Positions 41,091 to 49,291 of a stretch of 49,291 nucleotides of DNA are shown here, piece by piece. The notes under the pieces are model-generated. The model did not search any database. It was given only the letters and a program-made list of their open reading frames with translations, and was not told where the DNA came from. Numbering within the stretch: position 1 is the first letter of the stretch; each line of letters starts with the position of its first letter. Location of the stretch: contig NZ_JAJPRF010000022.1 in NCBI RefSeq assembly GCF_021206925.1, forward strand, positions 1 to 49,291, read 5' to 3'. The position numbers and the translations under genes are program-made. Source of the stretch: Rhodoflexus caldus. GTDB lineage: Bacteria > Bacteroidota > Bacteroidia > Cytophagales > Thermoflexibacteraceae.

Positions 41091-43112
41091 ATGAATAGGA
41101 TAGGTGTGATTTTATTTGCGGTGCTGTGTTGCCTCGCAATTACGGGTAATGATGCATACGCACGTCAAGCGGCAGAGGCAGACAGTTTGGAGCGTTCGCT
41201 GCAAAACCCCCAACCCGATACGGTACGCATCCGTGCACTGAACCGCTTAGCATTTCTGCTCCGCAATTCTCAAATAGAGAAAGCCCGCACCTATGCCGAA
41301 GCGGCCTATAAACTCGCCCAAAGTGCATCCTACAAACTTGGCATGGCCGAAAGTCTGGGCTTTTTGGGGCTGATTTATTACAGGTTGGGCATGCACGACC
41401 AAGCCATTGACCGACATTTGCAGTCGCTCAAACTGTTTGAAGAACTGAAAGACAACCGCCAGATAGCTTTCCGATACAACGATATTGCCAATATCTACGT
41501 TACGCAGGGCTACTACGACCGTGCGTTGGAATACCACAATAAGTCGCTGATTCTCAAACAGAAAATCAACGACCGCGAGGGTGTAGCCACAAGTTTGAAA
41601 AACATTGCCAATATGTATTTGGCGCAAAAAAAGTACACCGAGTCGTTGGAATATTGCCTCAAAGCGCTGCCCATTGCCGACTCGCTCGGCGACCAGCGGC
41701 TGCGTGGTCATATCCTGCAATTTTTGGGTGAAATTTACTTGGCACAGCGCGACTACAAACGTGCCATTGATTACCTGCAAACATCTTACAATATCAAAGC
41801 CGCCATCAACGAGCAATTTACCCTCTCGCGCCTGCTGAACAGCATCGGCAATGCTTACCTGAACCAAAACGATATTCCCCGTGCCCTGAAATACTATCAG
41901 GATGCGCTGACGCTTGCCAAAAAGACAGGCGTAAAATTGGAAGAACAGATTTCATACGGCAATATCTCCAATGCCTACCGCTTGCTGAACGACTATAAAA
42001 AGGCATACGACTACCACGTGCTGTTTATGAACATGAAAGATTCTATTTTCAATGAAACAAGCCGTGAGAAAATCACCATGCTGGAAACCCGTTTTCAGTC
42101 GGAGAAGAAACAGGCCGAAATAGACCGCCTGAACATGGAAAGTACCCTGCAACAACAAGAAATAGCACAGCAAAACCAGCGATTTTATTTTATTGTGGGC
42201 TTGGTAGCCATTTTGGCTGTATTTGGTGTGGTGATGGTGCGTGCCAACAATCAGCGCAGGCTTACCAACCTGTTGCTGCAAAAGCAAAAACAGGAGATAG
42301 AGATAGTTTACAAGGAATTAGAACTGAAAAACAACGATATTACCGCAAGTATCAACTATGCCAAGCGGATTCAGTCGGCCATTATTCCTTCCGAAGAACG
42401 CCTGCGTTCATTCTTCCCCGAATCCTTTGTGATGCTCAAACCGCGTGATATTGTTAGCGGCGATTTTTATTTCCTCGAGAAAGTAGTTGCTACCGACGGC
42501 AGAGAAAAAATTGTACTGGCAGCAGCCGACTGCACCGGGCACGGCGTGCCGGGCGCACTGATGAGTATGGTAGGCAACGACCTGCTCAGTCAGATTGTGA
42601 ATGAGCGGCAAATTACCCATCCCGACCTAATTCTGAATCAGTTGCACCAGAATCTGCGCCGTGTGCTCAAAATAGAAGACTCCGACAGCCGCGACGGGAT
42701 GGATATCGCCATCTGCACATTTGATATGGAAACCCGTCAATTGGAATATGCAGGAGCAATGAGTCCGCTCTATCTGGCACGCAACGGAGAAATTACCAAG
42801 GTAAACCCCGATAAAAAACCAATCGGCGGCAGAATGGCGGGCTACTCGGGCGCTTTCACCCGCTGCACATTTGATATTGAAGGGGAAACCATGCTATACC
42901 TTGCCTCCGATGGCTACCAAGACCAGTTCGGGGGGATTCACAACAAGAAATTCATGTCTAAAAACTTCCGCCAATTGTTACAGGATATTCACATGTTGCC
43001 TATCTATCAGCAGCAACAAAAAGTAGAGTCTGTATTGGCACACTGGATGAGTTTTGGCCCCCAAAAACAAACCGATGATATTCTGCTCATTGGGGTTAGG
43101 TTGAAAGGATAG
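41091..43112 (+). CDS. TPR-transmembrane-SpoIIE serine phosphatase
   Basis: 673 residues from the ATG at 41091; an in-frame TTG eight codons upstream is unlikely. A signal peptide ending AYARQ is followed by about seven TPR units (residues 30-310; for example IANIYVTQGYYDRALEYHNK and IGNAYLNQNDIPRALKYYQD). Then come a coiled coil, one membrane helix (about 365-385), another coiled coil and a SpoIIE phosphatase domain with metal ligands D458 (SGDFYF) and D480 (AADCTGHGVPGA). It should sense periplasmic partners through TPRs and dephosphorylate a cytoplasmic STAS-type protein. It is a single gene, divergent from aroA. Confidence 0.93.
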   Translation: MNRIGVILFAVLCCLAITGNDAYARQAAEADSLERSLQNPQPDTVRIRALNRLAFLLRNSQIEKARTYAEAAYKLAQSASYKLGMAESLGFLGLIYYRLGMHDQAIDRHLQSLKLFEELKDNRQIAFRYNDIANIYVTQGYYDRALEYHNKSLILKQKINDREGVATSLKNIANMYLAQKKYTESLEYCLKALPIADSLGDQRLRGHILQFLGEIYLAQRDYKRAIDYLQTSYNIKAAINEQFTLSRLLNSIGNAYLNQNDIPRALKYYQDALTLAKKTGVKLEEQISYGNISNAYRLLNDYKKAYDYHVLFMNMKDSIFNETSREKITMLETRFQSEKKQAEIDRLNMESTLQQQEIAQQNQRFYFIVGLVAILAVFGVVMVRANNQRRLTNLLLQKQKQEIEIVYKELELKNNDITASINYAKRIQSAIIPSEERLRSFFPESFVMLKPRDIVSGDFYFLEKVVATDGREKIVLAAADCTGHGVPGALMSMVGNDLLSQIVNERQITHPDLILNQLHQNLRRVLKIEDSDSRDGMDIAICTFDMETRQLEYAGAMSPLYLARNGEITKVNPDKKPIGGRMAGYSGAFTRCTFDIEGETMLYLASDGYQDQFGGIHNKKFMSKNFRQLLQDIHMLPIYQQQQKVESVLAHWMSFGPQKQTDDILLIGVRLKG

Positions 43113-43625
43113 TTTTTTGTTTCGGCAGGTAAAAAAACATTGTATAATATTTCTACACTTTTGCCCGTAAATGCACTTTCTCTTACAAATTTCACGGCAG
43201 GTGCAGCTATTATGCCAATCACTCCTATACGATGGTTGCTTATTCAGTAATAACGCAACAGGTTTAACAATGTATCAATGTAGGGCTGAATATGATGAAA
43301 AAAATGCAATACATCTTGCTTTAATGCTTACTGACGCATATGCACTACATAGGATGTACTAAACGATTTTGTTGCGAAAAAGTTGCAAAAGTTACATGTT
43401 ATTTTTTGGGTACATCTGTTTACATACTTGCAACCATCATATAACTAAATTATGTTTGCGATTAAGGGTGTGTTACCCGTAAGTTAAAAACTATTTGCAA
43501 CCTACATCCTTAGAATTTCACATGCGTCGAGTCAGTTTACCATTCTAATTAATTGACTGCTGCCCGGGTGGCAGGGTTATTTCGTCTCTTACAATCACTA
43601 CCAATTTTAATTTTATTACTAATCG
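43113..43625. other. Gene-free region with protease promoter and leader
   Basis: No supported gene. A 63-codon plus-strand frame at 43171-43362 lacks a start context and homology-like content. The right half holds the promoter of the S8 protease gene and a 160-nt leader that contains a GC-rich hairpin, CTGCTGCCCGGGTGGCAG (43557-43574). TTGCAACC occurs twice (43428-43435 and 43495-43502). Confidence 0.65.
43428..43458 (+). promoter_or_regulatory. Promoter of the S8 protease gene
   Basis: TTG (43428-43430), a 20-bp spacer and TATGTTTG (43451-43458), an exact TAnnTTTG match. Start near 43465 would leave a leader of about 160 nt. Confidence 0.6.
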
Positions 43626-46600
43626 ATGAAGCAAAAATTACTTCATTGGCTGGGTGTGCTATTGCTTGGCATATCCTTGCCCCTCCATGCGCAGGTAATT
43701 GCGCCGCTACCGGACAAAACCGACAAAGTGCGTCTGGAGCAAATCAGAAAAGAAGCGACACAACGCTCTGAGGCGGTTAAGCAGCGCTTGGAAGAGTTTT
43801 CTAAGCGTCCCGATTGGGCGAAATCGCGCTATGCGAAGTACTACCAAAACGGAAAGGTGTACGGCGTTGAGGCTATCCTGCCCGATGGTACGGTGTTGGT
43901 GAATGAAATCAACTCTAACGTAGGAGCAGCCAACACTACCCGTGCCAGCAGCTTGTGGACAGGTGGCAGCCTTGGTCTAAACCTGAACGGTGAGGGTACG
44001 CAGTTTGGTGTGTGGGAAGCCTTTGATACCACTCCTGAGGGTTCATCTGTGGCGGCGGTACTGCCTACGCACCAAGAGTTAATCGGTCGTGTTACGATTA
44101 TGGACGGCACAGCATTGCCCGGAGGCCGTGGTTCAAACCATGCTACACACGTAGCCGGTACGCTGGCGGCCTTAGGCGTAGTTCCTGATGCCAGAGGGAT
44201 GGCACGTGCCGCACAAATTCTTTCCTACGACGTAACCAACGATGCTGCCGAAATGGCTGCCGCTGCGGCAAGCGGTCTGGTAATTTCGCAACACTCTTAC
44301 GGTGTAAATGCTGTTGGTACAGGTGTTACAGAGGCATTTCGCGGTGCATACAGCGTAACTGCTCAGCGTTGGGATGAGATTGCCAATGCAGCGCCTAACT
44401 ATCTGATGGTAAAATCAGCCGGCAATAACGGTTCTGATGGTACTAACCCTGCTTTTGGTACGGGCTACAACGTTTTAACGACTTCTTCCAACTCTAAAAA
44501 CGTACTGGTAGTAGCCAATGCTTCTATTGTAAACTTTTACGGCGGCCCTTCCAGTGTGGTTATTGCATCATCCAGTTCACGCGGCCCTACCGATGACGGT
44601 CGTATCAAGCCGGATATTACAGGTGCAGGGGTGCTTCTTTACTCACCTATTGGTAATACAGCGACCTCTTATGACAGCTATACGGGAACATCAATGTCCG
44701 GCCCCAATGTTGCCGGTTCTGCAGCGCTTTTGCAACAGCACTGGCGCAATTTGTTTTCCGGTGTTTCTTTCCGTTCGGCTACGCTGCGCGGTTTGATTAT
44801 TCATACAGCAGATGAAGCCGGTCTTGCTCCGGGGCCTGATTACATCTATGGTTGGGGCTTGATGAATGCCGCACGTGCTGCGCAAATGATGTCTCACGTG
44901 GCCGCAAGCGGTACGCAACACATATTGCAGCAAAACATCCTGAACAACGGCGGTACATTTACTACCAATGTAGTCGCTTCGGGTAACGAGCCGCTCCGCT
45001 TTACCATCTGCTGGAACGACCCGGCAGCTACCGGCTCTGACTCGCCAACCCTGAACGACTTTACTGCCCGTTTGCGTAATGATTTGGACTTGCGTATTAC
45101 AGATAATGTAACCGGGCAGGTGTTTTTCCCTTGGACAATGCCCTATCAGACAACTAACCCTCCGACCGCGGCATCGCGTTCTACTGTGGCGACACAAGTG
45201 GCACAGCAAAATGCAGACAACAACCGCGATAACGTAGAGCAGGTAGTTGTTTTCACCCCCGTACCCGGTCGCAGCTATACGGTTTCTATTACCCACAAAG
45301 GTTCATTAGTGGGTGGTTCTCAGGAATATGCTCTGTTGGGAAGCGGTATCGGCGGTACTCCGATTGCCGGCTCACAGGCTACCAATACTGCCGACTCACG
45401 CATTGAGAACGTTACTTTTGCTACCATCAATAATACCAGCAACGCACCCGGTGCATGTACGGGTTATACAGATTTCAGACAGTCTGTAACAGCGCCATCT
45501 TTGTTTGTAGGACAAACCGTGAACTTCAGCGTAACGCTGGGTACTTGTGGCGCTAACGCAAACAAGCATGTTCGTATGTATCTTGACTGGAACGGCGACG
45601 GCGATTTTGACGATGCAGGCGAACTGATTGCTCAATCAACTGCTCCGGTGAACGGAATAGGCGGAGCTACACTGAATACATCTTCTGTGGTTGTTCCGAG
45701 TAATGTAGCGATAGATGGCGTGGCAACGTTACGTGTGGTTTGCGTGGAAACCAGCAATGTAAACGATATCCAGCCTACAGGTGCTTATCTGAAAGGTGAA
45801 ACAGAAGACTATCTGGTACGCTTTACCCGTCCAAGCAGCGATGTGGGTGTAGAGAGTTTTGTATCTCCGTCCGGTTCTCCTTGTGCCGGTAATATTCCTG
45901 TTACCGTGCGTATCCGTAATTTTGGTACAGGTGCTGTTAGCAACATTCCGGTGCAGTTTACTGTAAACGGTGGTGCTCCTGTTACAGCTACCTTCACAGG
46001 AACCATTGCAGGTGGAGGCGTTGCAACCTTTACTGTTGGTACATTTGCAGCAACTCCTAACACACTTTATACAATTGTAGCGCAGACTACACTGTCTGGC
46101 GATGCAAATAATGCTAATAACAGCCGCTCATTAAACGTTACTACGGCTGTTACGCCATCTATTCTGGCATCCTCTTCGGCAAGCTGCGGTGCTGTGAATC
46201 CGACCGACCTGATATCTTTAATTGCCACTGTAAGCGGCAGTACAGATGTGGTTCATTGGTACAATCAGGCAACAGGAGGTACACGCATTGCTTCAGGTAA
46301 TAATACAACAATTACCAAAGCAGTGGCAGATGCCCTTCCGGTGTCTAATACCGTTTACGCAGCACTGAATGAATTTAGTGCTACGGGAGTAGGCCCTGCC
46401 AATACAACGCTGGGTGCTACAGCAACAGGTAGTTATGCACAAGCTACGGCAAGACCTATATTCAATGTTACAACACCTTTCCGTATTGCAAGTGCAAGGC
46501 TGTATATTAGCGAAGTTGCCAGTGGGACTACACCTACCGGTACGCCGGGCACACCTGTAGGCACCATTATTTTCCGTGTCATCCGCACAAGCGATGGGCA

Positions 46601-49291
46601 GATTATGAGCACCTCAGTAGTACAGGCACGTGTAACTTCTGCCGCAGGTGATATTTTCCCTGTAGATATTCTCTTCCCTGCTGCGGGTGAATATTCTATT
46701 GCTATTGAATATGAAGGGACTTTCGGTTTGTTCAGAAACAACGGTTCTGTGCCGGGAACATTATATCCTATGAATTTGGGACCTGCGCCTTCTGTTGCTC
46801 AAATCACAGGAACAAGTGCAGGTGCCGGATTCTATTATTGGCTATATGACATGACGCTTGCCGGTGCTGGTTGCTCTGCCGGCAGCCGTGTGCCTGTAAC
46901 TATCAATATCAGCCCTGCTCCTGTGGCAACTATTACACCCGCAGGCAGCACCGTAGTATGTGATGGCAGCACTGTTACATTGAATGCTAACACCGGTACA
47001 GGTTTCACTTATCAGTGGCAGCGCAGAACCGGTGCAGCGGCATTCGCCAATATTGCAGGTGCAACAAGTGCATCTTTCAATGCAGGCAGAGTGGCAACAA
47101 CAGAGGTTACAGCAAACGAGGTATTTGAATATCGCGTGATTGTTACCCGCCCTGACGGCTGTCAGGCAACTTCATCGCCTGTTACGGTTACGGTAGTGCC
47201 TTGGCCTACACAGGTGCGCATTATTCCGCAAAACGGCAGCACACAACTGTGTACAGGCGCAACACCAAACTTAATACTGCGTGCTTCTGCACCTGTTGGT
47301 CTTAATAATAATACCAATTTCAATTACGAATGGCGCAGAAATGGCGCAGTGGTAGCTACCGGTACAGGAACGGGTGCCAACGGTTGGGAATATACTGCTA
47401 CGCAAACCGGTGAATATACCGTAACCATTACTCCTATTACGGCGGGTTCGACCTGTTCAATGACTTCGCCTCCAATTACTATCACGGCAGCAACTCCTGT
47501 ACTTTCTGACTTGAATGCAATTGCCTGCGCAGGCAGCCCTGTACAACTGTCAGGAAGCACTACAAGCGGCAATATTCACTGGTACACAGCACCTACAGGC
47601 GGTACGTGGTTAGGAACAGGCAATAGCATTACTACAACAGCTATTGCATCACCTACCACTTATTATGCGGCCGTAAATGAATTTACAGGTACAGTGCCTT
47701 CTCCACCGTTGGGTGTAAACGGTAGCTTTACAAATTTTGGAAGCGGCTTTATGTATTTTAATGCCGAGCAACCGCTTCAGATTAATCAGTTCTCTATCCG
47801 ATTGCAGAATACAGGTGCTACTGCCGGTACCGTAATCTTATTCTTGTTGGATAAAGATTTTGGCAGTGTCATATCTTCTCGTTCATGGGCAATTCCGGGC
47901 GGAACCCCTGCAGGCAACTTTAACCTTTCTATGGCCGCCGCACCGCTGGTTGTGCCTGAGGCAGGTAATAACTATGCCTTACTGGTGCAGTTCCAAGGTA
48001 CTACGATGCAAGGATACCGTAATAATACCGGTATAGGTTTAGCTTATCCTTATACTATTCCGGGTGTCATTTCTTTTACAGGTACTAATCAAGCACCATC
48101 AACGGGATTCTACTATTACATGCATGACATTCAGGTATCTGCTATTGGTTGTGCTACCACACCTCGCACAGCAGTTCATGCAATCCCCGGCCCTGCAACA
48201 GCTACACTGTCTGCATCCGCTTCTGCTATTGAACTGTGCGACGGTCAGACAACTAATTTGAGCGTAGCCCTGACAGGTCGTGCGCCATGGTCGCTGACTT
48301 ATACCAACGGTACAACCAACACAACGGTGAATAACATCATGTCATCACCTTATGTAATCAACGTTGGAACGGCAGGCAATTACTCGCTGGTGTCAGTATC
48401 TGATGCCAATAACTGCGCCACAGGCAATACAGTAAGCAATAATACAATTACTGTTACTACACCTGCACGCATTGGCGTAACACAAGGAGCAACTGCACTG
48501 GCATCGGGCAGTACGGTTAATTTTGGCACGACTACCTACGGGTCGCCTGTGGACGTAACGCTGACACTGAGCAATACCTGCAACAGTACGCTGAACATTG
48601 TTTCGCTGCCTATTACAGGGCCATTCTCTTTGGTTGGTGCAACCCTGCCTATTAACCTTGCTCCGGGCGCTTCTACTAATATCACAGTACGTATGTTAGC
48701 CAATGCAGCAGGTGCTGCCAACGGCATACTGACTGTGAACAGTAATGCACTAAATGAGCCTTCGTTTGTGATTAACCTGAACGGTACGGTTAATAAAGCT
48801 CTTGCAACGTTCCGTGCCAATGACAGAAGTATTTTCTTCCGTCAGCCAATACCAACGCTTACTTTTACGGTAACAGGCTTACAGTTTGGCCAAACCTTAG
48901 CAACATCGGGCATTACAGGTTCGCCGGCTATTTCCACAACAGCTACAAGCAACAGCCCTGCGGGTGTTTATCCGATTACGATTAGTATTGGTTCACTTGC
49001 GTCTGCCAACTACGATTTTGCATTTGTCGATGGTACGCTGCGTATCTTTACACCTGTACCTCCTCCTCCATCAGGCTTAAACCTGAGCACGCTGCCTGTT
49101 TTGCAGGACAGAGTGTTTAACCCGCAAGGTGAGCTCATCAATGCGCAGATGCAGTTGCAAAACGGTCAGGCGGCACAGCGGACGGTTTCAGGGCCGATAG
49201 TCCCCGTGTTTGAGCGCGGACAATTGGTCGGCTATCGCATCACAGGTGCAGGTACGGTATGCTTCACCTTCTTCGGTGAGCCCAATACCAA
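43626..49291 (+). CDS. Giant modular secreted S8 (subtilisin-like) protease, 3' end outside window
   Basis: From the ATG at 43626 the frame stays open to the window end (1,888 codons). A signal peptide ends LPLHAQ. A short propeptide-like, charged region (30-110) leads to an S8 domain (about 120-400) with H172 in SNHATHVAGTL and S356 in GTSMSGPNVAG. The usual Asp position reads GVWEAFD (E131, D134). A jelly-roll/pre-protein domain (410-560) follows, then a GEVED domain (about 600-735), a CARDB-like domain (737-835) and Ig-like and jelly-roll modules. An abnormal-spindle-like ASPM/MBG part (about 1550-1800) closes the visible part. The missing end probably carries a type IX secretion tail. It is likely an outer-surface or secreted protease. 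Confidence 0.85.
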   Translation, partial: MKQKLLHWLGVLLLGISLPLHAQVIAPLPDKTDKVRLEQIRKEATQRSEAVKQRLEEFSKRPDWAKSRYAKYYQNGKVYGVEAILPDGTVLVNEINSNVGAANTTRASSLWTGGSLGLNLNGEGTQFGVWEAFDTTPEGSSVAAVLPTHQELIGRVTIMDGTALPGGRGSNHATHVAGTLAALGVVPDARGMARAAQILSYDVTNDAAEMAAAAASGLVISQHSYGVNAVGTGVTEAFRGAYSVTAQRWDEIANAAPNYLMVKSAGNNGSDGTNPAFGTGYNVLTTSSNSKNVLVVANASIVNFYGGPSSVVIASSSSRGPTDDGRIKPDITGAGVLLYSPIGNTATSYDSYTGTSMSGPNVAGSAALLQQHWRNLFSGVSFRSATLRGLIIHTADEAGLAPGPDYIYGWGLMNAARAAQMMSHVAASGTQHILQQNILNNGGTFTTNVVASGNEPLRFTICWNDPAATGSDSPTLNDFTARLRNDLDLRITDNVTGQVFFPWTMPYQTTNPPTAASRSTVATQVAQQNADNNRDNVEQVVVFTPVPGRSYTVSITHKGSLVGGSQEYALLGSGIGGTPIAGSQATNTADSRIENVTFATINNTSNAPGACTGYTDFRQSVTAPSLFVGQTVNFSVTLGTCGANANKHVRMYLDWNGDGDFDDAGELIAQSTAPVNGIGGATLNTSSVVVPSNVAIDGVATLRVVCVETSNVNDIQPTGAYLKGETEDYLVRFTRPSSDVGVESFVSPSGSPCAGNIPVTVRIRNFGTGAVSNIPVQFTVNGGAPVTATFTGTIAGGGVATFTVGTFAATPNTLYTIVAQTTLSGDANNANNSRSLNVTTAVTPSILASSSASCGAVNPTDLISLIATVSGSTDVVHWYNQATGGTRIASGNNTTITKAVADALPVSNTVYAALNEFSATGVGPANTTLGATATGSYAQATARPIFNVTTPFRIASARLYISEVASGTTPTGTPGTPVGTIIFRVIRTSDGQIMSTSVVQARVTSAAGDIFPVDILFPAAGEYSIAIEYEGTFGLFRNNGSVPGTLYPMNLGPAPSVAQITGTSAGAGFYYWLYDMTLAGAGCSAGSRVPVTINISPAPVATITPAGSTVVCDGSTVTLNANTGTGFTYQWQRRTGAAAFANIAGATSASFNAGRVATTEVTANEVFEYRVIVTRPDGCQATSSPVTVTVVPWPTQVRIIPQNGSTQLCTGATPNLILRASAPVGLNNNTNFNYEWRRNGAVVATGTGTGANGWEYTATQTGEYTVTITPITAGSTCSMTSPPITITAATPVLSDLNAIACAGSPVQLSGSTTSGNIHWYTAPTGGTWLGTGNSITTTAIASPTTYYAAVNEFTGTVPSPPLGVNGSFTNFGSGFMYFNAEQPLQINQFSIRLQNTGATAGTVILFLLDKDFGSVISSRSWAIPGGTPAGNFNLSMAAAPLVVPEAGNNYALLVQFQGTTMQGYRNNTGIGLAYPYTIPGVISFTGTNQAPSTGFYYYMHDIQVSAIGCATTPRTAVHAIPGPATATLSASASAIELCDGQTTNLSVALTGRAPWSLTYTNGTTNTTVNNIMSSPYVINVGTAGNYSLVSVSDANNCATGNTVSNNTITVTTPARIGVTQGATALASGSTVNFGTTTYGSPVDVTLTLSNTCNSTLNIVSLPITGPFSLVGATLPINLAPGASTNITVRMLANAAGAANGILTVNSNALNEPSFVINLNGTVNKALATFRANDRSIFFRQPIPTLTFTVTGLQFGQTLATSGITGSPAISTTATSNSPAGVYPITISIGSLASANYDFAFVDGTLRIFTPVPPPPSGLNLSTLPVLQDRVFNPQGELINAQMQLQNGQAAQRTVSGPIVPVFERGQLVGYRITGAGTVCFTFFGEPNT

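Noticed and set aside
43171-43362. 63-codon plus-strand reading frame
   Set aside because: No promoter or start context, no recognisable features, and it lies in the leader side of a gene-free region.
43557-43574. GC-rich hairpin in the protease leader as a riboswitch
   Set aside because: Only one short stem; no conserved riboswitch core could be recognised.

Overview
The window looks like a chromosomal segment of a Bacteroidota bacterium, most likely of the Cytophagales type. Several things point that way. Promoters fit the phylum-specific TTG-N17-23-TAnnTTTG form rather than -35/-10. There is a GldA-like ABC ATPase, a tandem DUF1599 protein next to folP, SpoIIE-type phosphatases fused to GAF or TPR sensors, a very long modular secreted subtilase, and a glyoxylate-shunt pair. 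Shine-Dalgarno sequences are weak or absent. No phage, transposase, integrase, CRISPR array or rRNA was seen.

Layout. (1) 207-2478, minus strand: a secreted four-cysteine peptide gene, a lipoprotein beta-propeller and a membrane-anchored CXXC thioredoxin-fold protein. A 14-nt homopolymer lies inside the likely promoter spacer. This is the best candidate for an undescribed system. (2) 2479-2989: gene-free, with a nested inverted-repeat element. (3) 2990-7805: a DNA glycosylase, then a tight plus-strand set HAD phosphatase, SixA-like phosphatase, methyltransferase and GAF-SpoIIE phosphatase. (4) 7853-15142: a SPOR-domain secreted protein and folP on minus. Divergent from them is a six-gene plus-strand operon (DUF1599, DoxX-like, DppB-like permease, cysteine-motif membrane protein, TlpA-like lipoprotein, TraB/GumN protein) ended by a strong terminator. 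(5) 15249-17142: GldA-like ATPase, stand-alone receiver, Bcp peroxiredoxin and tRNA-Arg(CCG). (6) 17259-18680: a secreted-protein gene interrupted by an in-frame TAG just after its signal peptide. (7) 18714-21911: aceB-aceA behind a promoter with repeated AGCGAAA/TTTCGCT operator-like sites. (8) 22032-28213, minus: hybrid histidine kinase plus PBP1C as a two-gene unit, and a geranylgeranyl-reductase-like flavoprotein preceded by a perfect 16-bp palindrome. (9) 28317-32108: a small secreted protein, a DPP-IV-type peptidase and an SRPBCC protein. (10) 32403-35372, minus: MFS, MarR and MFS genes with an operator-like inverted repeat. (11) 35601-41007: a small membrane protein, amine oxidase, ArfB, two EamA transporters and aroA. 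(12) 41091-49291: a TPR-SpoIIE phosphatase and the first 1,888 codons of a giant S8 protease that runs off the window.

Most of the window is housekeeping, envelope and signalling genes. The accessory-looking parts are both ends (peptide locus, giant protease) and the interrupted gene after the tRNA. Bases 1-206 hold nothing I can support beyond a 13-mer shared with an inverted repeat at 32301-32345. All functions are read from sequence motifs; no database search was possible.
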